Positions 61,697-64,000 of a DNA stretch of 64,000 bases are shown here, piece after piece (the first letter of the stretch is position 1; each line of letters opens with the position of its first letter). The notes under the pieces are model-generated. The model was not told the DNA's origin. It saw only the letters and a list, made by a program, of their open reading frames with translations, and made no database searches. The DNA comes from Paraburkholderia dilworthii (lineage in GTDB: Bacteria; Pseudomonadota; Gammaproteobacteria; Burkholderiales; Burkholderiaceae): positions 34,623-98,622 of the forward strand of contig NZ_AWZT01000024.1 in the NCBI RefSeq assembly GCF_000472525.1. Reading direction: 5' to 3'. The translations under genes were made by a program, and so were the position numbers.

Positions 61697-62002
61697 TCAG
61701 GCGGCGCCAAGCCAGCGCGGCAGCCAGTTCGGCGCCGGCATGCCGCGCGTCGGTCTCGTGGTTCCGCGTTCCGAACCGCTTGCGAGCGCGAAGCGCGCAC
61801 CGGTCCGCCCTGCACTGATCCACGCCACTGCCCGGCGCGGCAACTCGATCGATTCACCGGTAGCGAGCCAATAGTCCTCGCTGTCGCCTTCGATGGTCAG
61901 CCAGATTTCACCCGAGATCACCTTGAAAGTGGACGGGCGCGCGACGCGCCAAGCCGCAGCCGGCTCATCGTGTTCCAGTTCGAAAATCCGCACTTCACGC
62001 AT
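61697..62002 (-). CDS. DUF2917 family protein
   Basis: A 101-residue protein. The region FELEHDEPAAAWRVARPSTFKVISGEIWLTIEGDSEDYWL followed by GESIELPRRAVAWISA matches the DUF2917 pattern, a small cupin-like fold of unknown function common in Burkholderiales. AAGGAGAA gives a strong ribosome site. It is divergent from the MocR-type regulator gene at 62173 with an inverted repeat between them. In this arrangement the regulator may control it. No catalytic residues can be named. Confidence 0.75.
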   Translation of the reverse strand: MREVRIFELEHDEPAAAWRVARPSTFKVISGEIWLTIEGDSEDYWLATGESIELPRRAVAWISAGRTGARFALASGSERGTTRPTRGMPAPNWLPRWLGAA

Positions 62003-62068
62003 TGCCGTTCTCCTTCAAAGGGCTTTTCTGTTGTCTCGATTATTGACGTGCGATGATCGGATACCCAT

Positions 62069-62121
62069 GCACAGTTCCGAACACTTTTGTCAGAACTGTG
62101 CAGTCGAAAAACCGAACAGTT
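62069..62121. promoter_or_regulatory. candidate MocR operator (inverted and direct repeats)
   Basis: GCACAGTTC (62069-62077) and GAACTGTGC (62093-62101) form a perfect 9-bp inverted repeat with a 15-nt spacer. A further ACAGTT (62116-62121) repeats the left half-site, so ACAGTT / AACTGT / ACAGTT occur at about 22-23 bp intervals. It lies midway between the divergent DUF2917 and MocR-type genes. MocR regulators generally bind such spaced half-sites near their own gene. Confidence 0.6.
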
Positions 62122-62172
62122 GGCGCGAGGCGGCTCCATTAGCCCACGCAATTCGTCGGGGAAGGAAACCGT

Positions 62173-63585
62173 ATGCGACTTGATATACAGCTTGATAGAG
62201 ACAATGGCGTACCGCTGACCGAGCAGATCGTCACCGGTGTCACTGCATGGATCCGCTCGCGCGCCGCGCATCCCGGCTCGAAATTACCGTCGATTCGCCA
62301 GTTCGCAGCCGACTATGGCGTGAGCCGCTTTCCGGTGATCGAGGCGTATGACCGGTTGGTATCGCTTGGTTACGTCGACTCGCGCCACGGCTCGGGCTTC
62401 TATGTGGCCGACCGGCCGCCGGGCGGCGCGCAGTGCGACGGCACGTCGGACCCGCGTCGAGCCGAGGACGAGTCCGACCACCTGCTCCAGCAGTTCAATC
62501 ATCCGGGCGAAACGCTGAAACTCGGCAGCGGCTTCATCCCGGAAGCATGGCGCGACACTGAAAGCATTGCTCAGGCGATACGGCACGTATTGCGCACCGA
62601 TCCTGCGAGCATGGTCGACTACGCGACGCCACTCGGCAACCTGAGCTTGCGCGAGCATTTGCAGGCACGAATCGCGCAACTGGGCATCCGCGCGGACACT
62701 TCGCAAATTGTGATTACCAACGGCGCAAGCCAGGCGTTCGATCTGCTGATGCGTTACATGCTGAAGGCGGGCGATACGATCTTCGTCGAGGATCCCGGCT
62801 ACTACAACCTGTATGGCCTGCTGAAATTGCACGGCGTCCGGCTGGTCGGCATTCCGCGCACGCGCAGCGGGCCGGACGTCGACGTCATGCAAGCACAACT
62901 GAAGCTGCATAGGCCGAAACTCTTCTTCATCAACACCGTGTTCCACAATCCGACCGGAACCACCGTTGCGCCGCCGGTGGCGTTCCGGCTGCTGCAACTC
63001 GCGCGCGAGCACGGTTTTACGATTGTCGAAGACGATATTTACGCCGACTTTCAGACCGATGTGACTGACCGCCTCGCCACCCTCGATCAGTTGGAACACG
63101 TGATTTATATCGGCGGGCTGTCGAAGACGCTGTCGTCGTCGCTGCGGATTGGCTGTGTGGTCGCGAGCCACGCGATCATCAAGGATCTCGTCGATATCAA
63201 GATGCTGACGAGCATCGGCGGGTCGCTTTTCGCGGAAACAGTGACGGCGTCGTTGCTCGAACGCGGCGCATACCGCAAATATCTCGAACGACTGCGCCGT
63301 CGCATGCGCGATGCGCTGGGCTCGACGATTCAGACGCTCGAAGATGCCGGCTGGGAGGTGTTCGAGAAGCCGGTCGGCGGTAAATTCCTATGGGCTCGCG
63401 TGCCGCATGTGGACAACGCCGAGCGGCTGGTGGAATGTGGTGCGCCATTGGGCGTGACTGTTGCGCCGGGCAGCTACTTCCGGCCGGGGATGGAGCCGAG
63501 CCCGTGGATCCGGATCCACGCAGCATTCGGGAACGAGCCACGGGCGCAAGCGTTTTTTCGTGCAGCGGCGGAGTTGCGGGGGTAG
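62173..63585 (+). CDS. MocR-family regulator (GntR HTH fused to PLP aminotransferase-like domain)
   Basis: A 470-residue regulator. Residues 1-80 are a GntR winged helix (GSKLPSIRQFAADYGVSRFPVIEAYDRLVSLGYV). Residues 110-470 are a fold-type I aminotransferase domain with ITNGASQAFDLLMRYML, NTVFHNPTGTTVAP, TIVEDDIYADF and the PLP lysine K318 in GGLSKTLSSSLRIG. It would bind PLP and an amine or amino acid effector. Known relatives (PdxR, GabR, TauR) control neighbouring divergent genes. GGAAGGA precedes the ATG. The target is probably the divergent DUF2917 gene or itself. Confidence 0.9.
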   Translation: MRLDIQLDRDNGVPLTEQIVTGVTAWIRSRAAHPGSKLPSIRQFAADYGVSRFPVIEAYDRLVSLGYVDSRHGSGFYVADRPPGGAQCDGTSDPRRAEDESDHLLQQFNHPGETLKLGSGFIPEAWRDTESIAQAIRHVLRTDPASMVDYATPLGNLSLREHLQARIAQLGIRADTSQIVITNGASQAFDLLMRYMLKAGDTIFVEDPGYYNLYGLLKLHGVRLVGIPRTRSGPDVDVMQAQLKLHRPKLFFINTVFHNPTGTTVAPPVAFRLLQLAREHGFTIVEDDIYADFQTDVTDRLATLDQLEHVIYIGGLSKTLSSSLRIGCVVASHAIIKDLVDIKMLTSIGGSLFAETVTASLLERGAYRKYLERLRRRMRDALGSTIQTLEDAGWEVFEKPVGGKFLWARVPHVDNAERLVECGAPLGVTVAPGSYFRPGMEPSPWIRIHAAFGNEPRAQAFFRAAAELRG

Positions 63586-63626
63586 GGGTGGGCGGGGGGC
63601 CCAGGCTTGGACCGGGGCGTGAGTCG

Positions 63627-63667
63627 GGCTTGGTCGGGGCTTGGTCGGGGCTTGGTCGGGGCTTGGG
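63627..63667. repeat. 11-bp tandem repeat GGCTTGGTCGG
   Basis: About four head-to-tail copies of GGCTTGGTCGG follow shortly after the MocR gene. The unit length is not a multiple of three, so copy changes would shift any frame through it. Confidence 0.85.
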
Positions 63668-63724
63668 CCGCGGGCTGCGTCGCGGCTCCGAGTAGGAGAC
63701 TTGGCTCCTCTGAGTCGGTTGACT

Positions 63725-63778
63725 CGCTTGGTTCGCTTGGTTCGCTTGGTTCGCTTGGTTCGCTTGGTTCGCTTGGCG
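63725..63778. repeat. 9-bp tandem repeat CGCTTGGTT
   Basis: Five perfect copies of CGCTTGGTT (63725-63769) and one variant copy follow each other without gaps. It joins directly to a second 9-bp array of related sequence. Confidence 0.92.
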
Positions 63779-63782
63779 GGTT

Positions 63783-63836
63783 GGCTCGGTTGGCTCGGTT
63801 GGCTCGGTTGGCTCGGTTGGCTCGGTTGGCTCGGTT
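63783..63836. repeat. 9-bp tandem repeat GGCTCGGTT
   Basis: Six perfect copies of GGCTCGGTT. The unit matches the preceding array's permuted unit GGTTCGCTT apart from two bases, so both arrays probably arose from one ancestral 9-mer. Degenerate copies continue to about 63900 (GGCTGCGCAG, GGCTGGCCT and similar). Confidence 0.92.
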
Positions 63837-64000
63837 GGCCGATTGGCCAGTTGGCCCGGCTGCGCAGCTGGCGCGGCTGGCCTGCTGGCTCGGCTGGCGC
63901 AGTTGCCGCAGTTGCCGCAGTCGGAGGTGTCAGAAATTTCGTGTGCTGAGGCCGGTTAAAAATCTCAGCTGATGGCGGCGGTGAATCGCTCACCGAACAG

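Larger units (their letters stand above)
63586..64000. other. intergenic right end of the window
   Basis: 415 bp after the MocR stop are dominated by the tandem arrays described separately. The last 90 bp are unique and show no recognised gene. Because the unit is 9 bp, all six frames stay open through the arrays, giving low-complexity frames on both strands, but none has a convincing ribosome site or non-repetitive conserved part. Confidence 0.5.

Noticed and set aside
63725..63836. Tandem arrays considered as a CRISPR array
   Set aside because: Units are 9 bp and contiguous without spacers, and no cas genes are present.
63388..63993. 201-codon minus-strand frame with repeated Gln-Pro-Ser and Lys-Arg-Thr
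   Set aside because: It overlaps the MocR 3' end in antisense and is open mainly because the repeat unit is 9 bp. No ribosome site was seen, so it is not called as a gene.

Overview
The window is a high-G+C, densely packed proteobacterial chromosome segment with short intergenic gaps and many ATGA or TGATG stop/start overlaps. Gene content and order (ribF-ileS-lspA-coaBC-dut, clpS-clpA, icd-rluE, convergent nadB / nadA-nadC, livK plus livHMGF, gsi/iaaA, a stand-alone fusA) point to a beta-proteobacterium of the Burkholderia/Paraburkholderia group. That assignment rests on recognition of the protein families and synteny; no database search was run. No phage, insertion sequence, CRISPR array, rRNA or tRNA gene was recognised.

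Layout. 1-7.3 kb: a leftward operon for peptide (glutathione-type) uptake and degradation (RpiR/MurR regulator, iaaA, gsiA, gsiB, running off the left edge) and an MFS exporter. 7.4-13 kb: rsuA, a 62-residue membrane protein, an SDR enzyme, a 2Fe-2S/FAD reductase, then an acetylornithine aminotransferase preceded by an Arg-rich leader ORF and an intrinsic terminator, and a GNAT gene. 13-18.1 kb: branched-chain amino-acid type ABC importer (livF, livG, livM, livH and a binding lipoprotein). 18.6-31.7 kb: housekeeping genes (ispH, fkpB, radC, rpmB-rpmG, nadB, nadA-nadC, a membrane desaturase, an MscS channel, purN-rsmB, ribF). 31.8-48 kb: ileS-lspA-coaBC, an LLM-type oxidoreductase, dut, clpS-clpA, a cold-shock gene, a glycosyltransferase-like gene fragment, icd, rluE, an exported Ala/Lys/His-rich protein, a DUF192 protein and fusA. 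48-56 kb: a cupin, a NiCoT nickel/cobalt permease and a four-gene peptide/nickel-type ABC importer whose binding protein carries a Tat signal. 56-64 kb: accessory and regulatory genes (Rap1a/Tai-like protein, aldo/keto reductase, GntR-UTRA regulator, CoA-transferase, HTH-citrate synthase fusion, DUF2917 protein, MocR-type regulator) and a block of short tandem repeats.

The most promising undescribed arrangements are two. First, at 10981-11161, a sigma70-like promoter whose predicted start falls almost on the AUG of a 16-residue leader peptide containing four consecutive Arg codons, followed by a mutually exclusive antiterminator/terminator pair just upstream of the arginine-pathway gene argD. 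This looks like arginine transcription attenuation with a leaderless leader peptide. Second, at 58.7-61.5 kb, a divergent pair: a CaiB/BaiF-family CoA-transferase whose sequence blocks are in permuted, partly duplicated order, and a citrate synthase fused to an N-terminal DNA-binding HTH that keeps the catalytic His/His/Asp set. Two AATCAA/TTGATT palindromes centred 21 bp apart lie between them, suggesting a metabolic enzyme used as an autoregulating transcription factor.

Starts were chosen from Shine-Dalgarno position and family N-termini, so several genes are shorter than their longest open frame. Promoters, operators and RNA structures were read by eye and are candidates.
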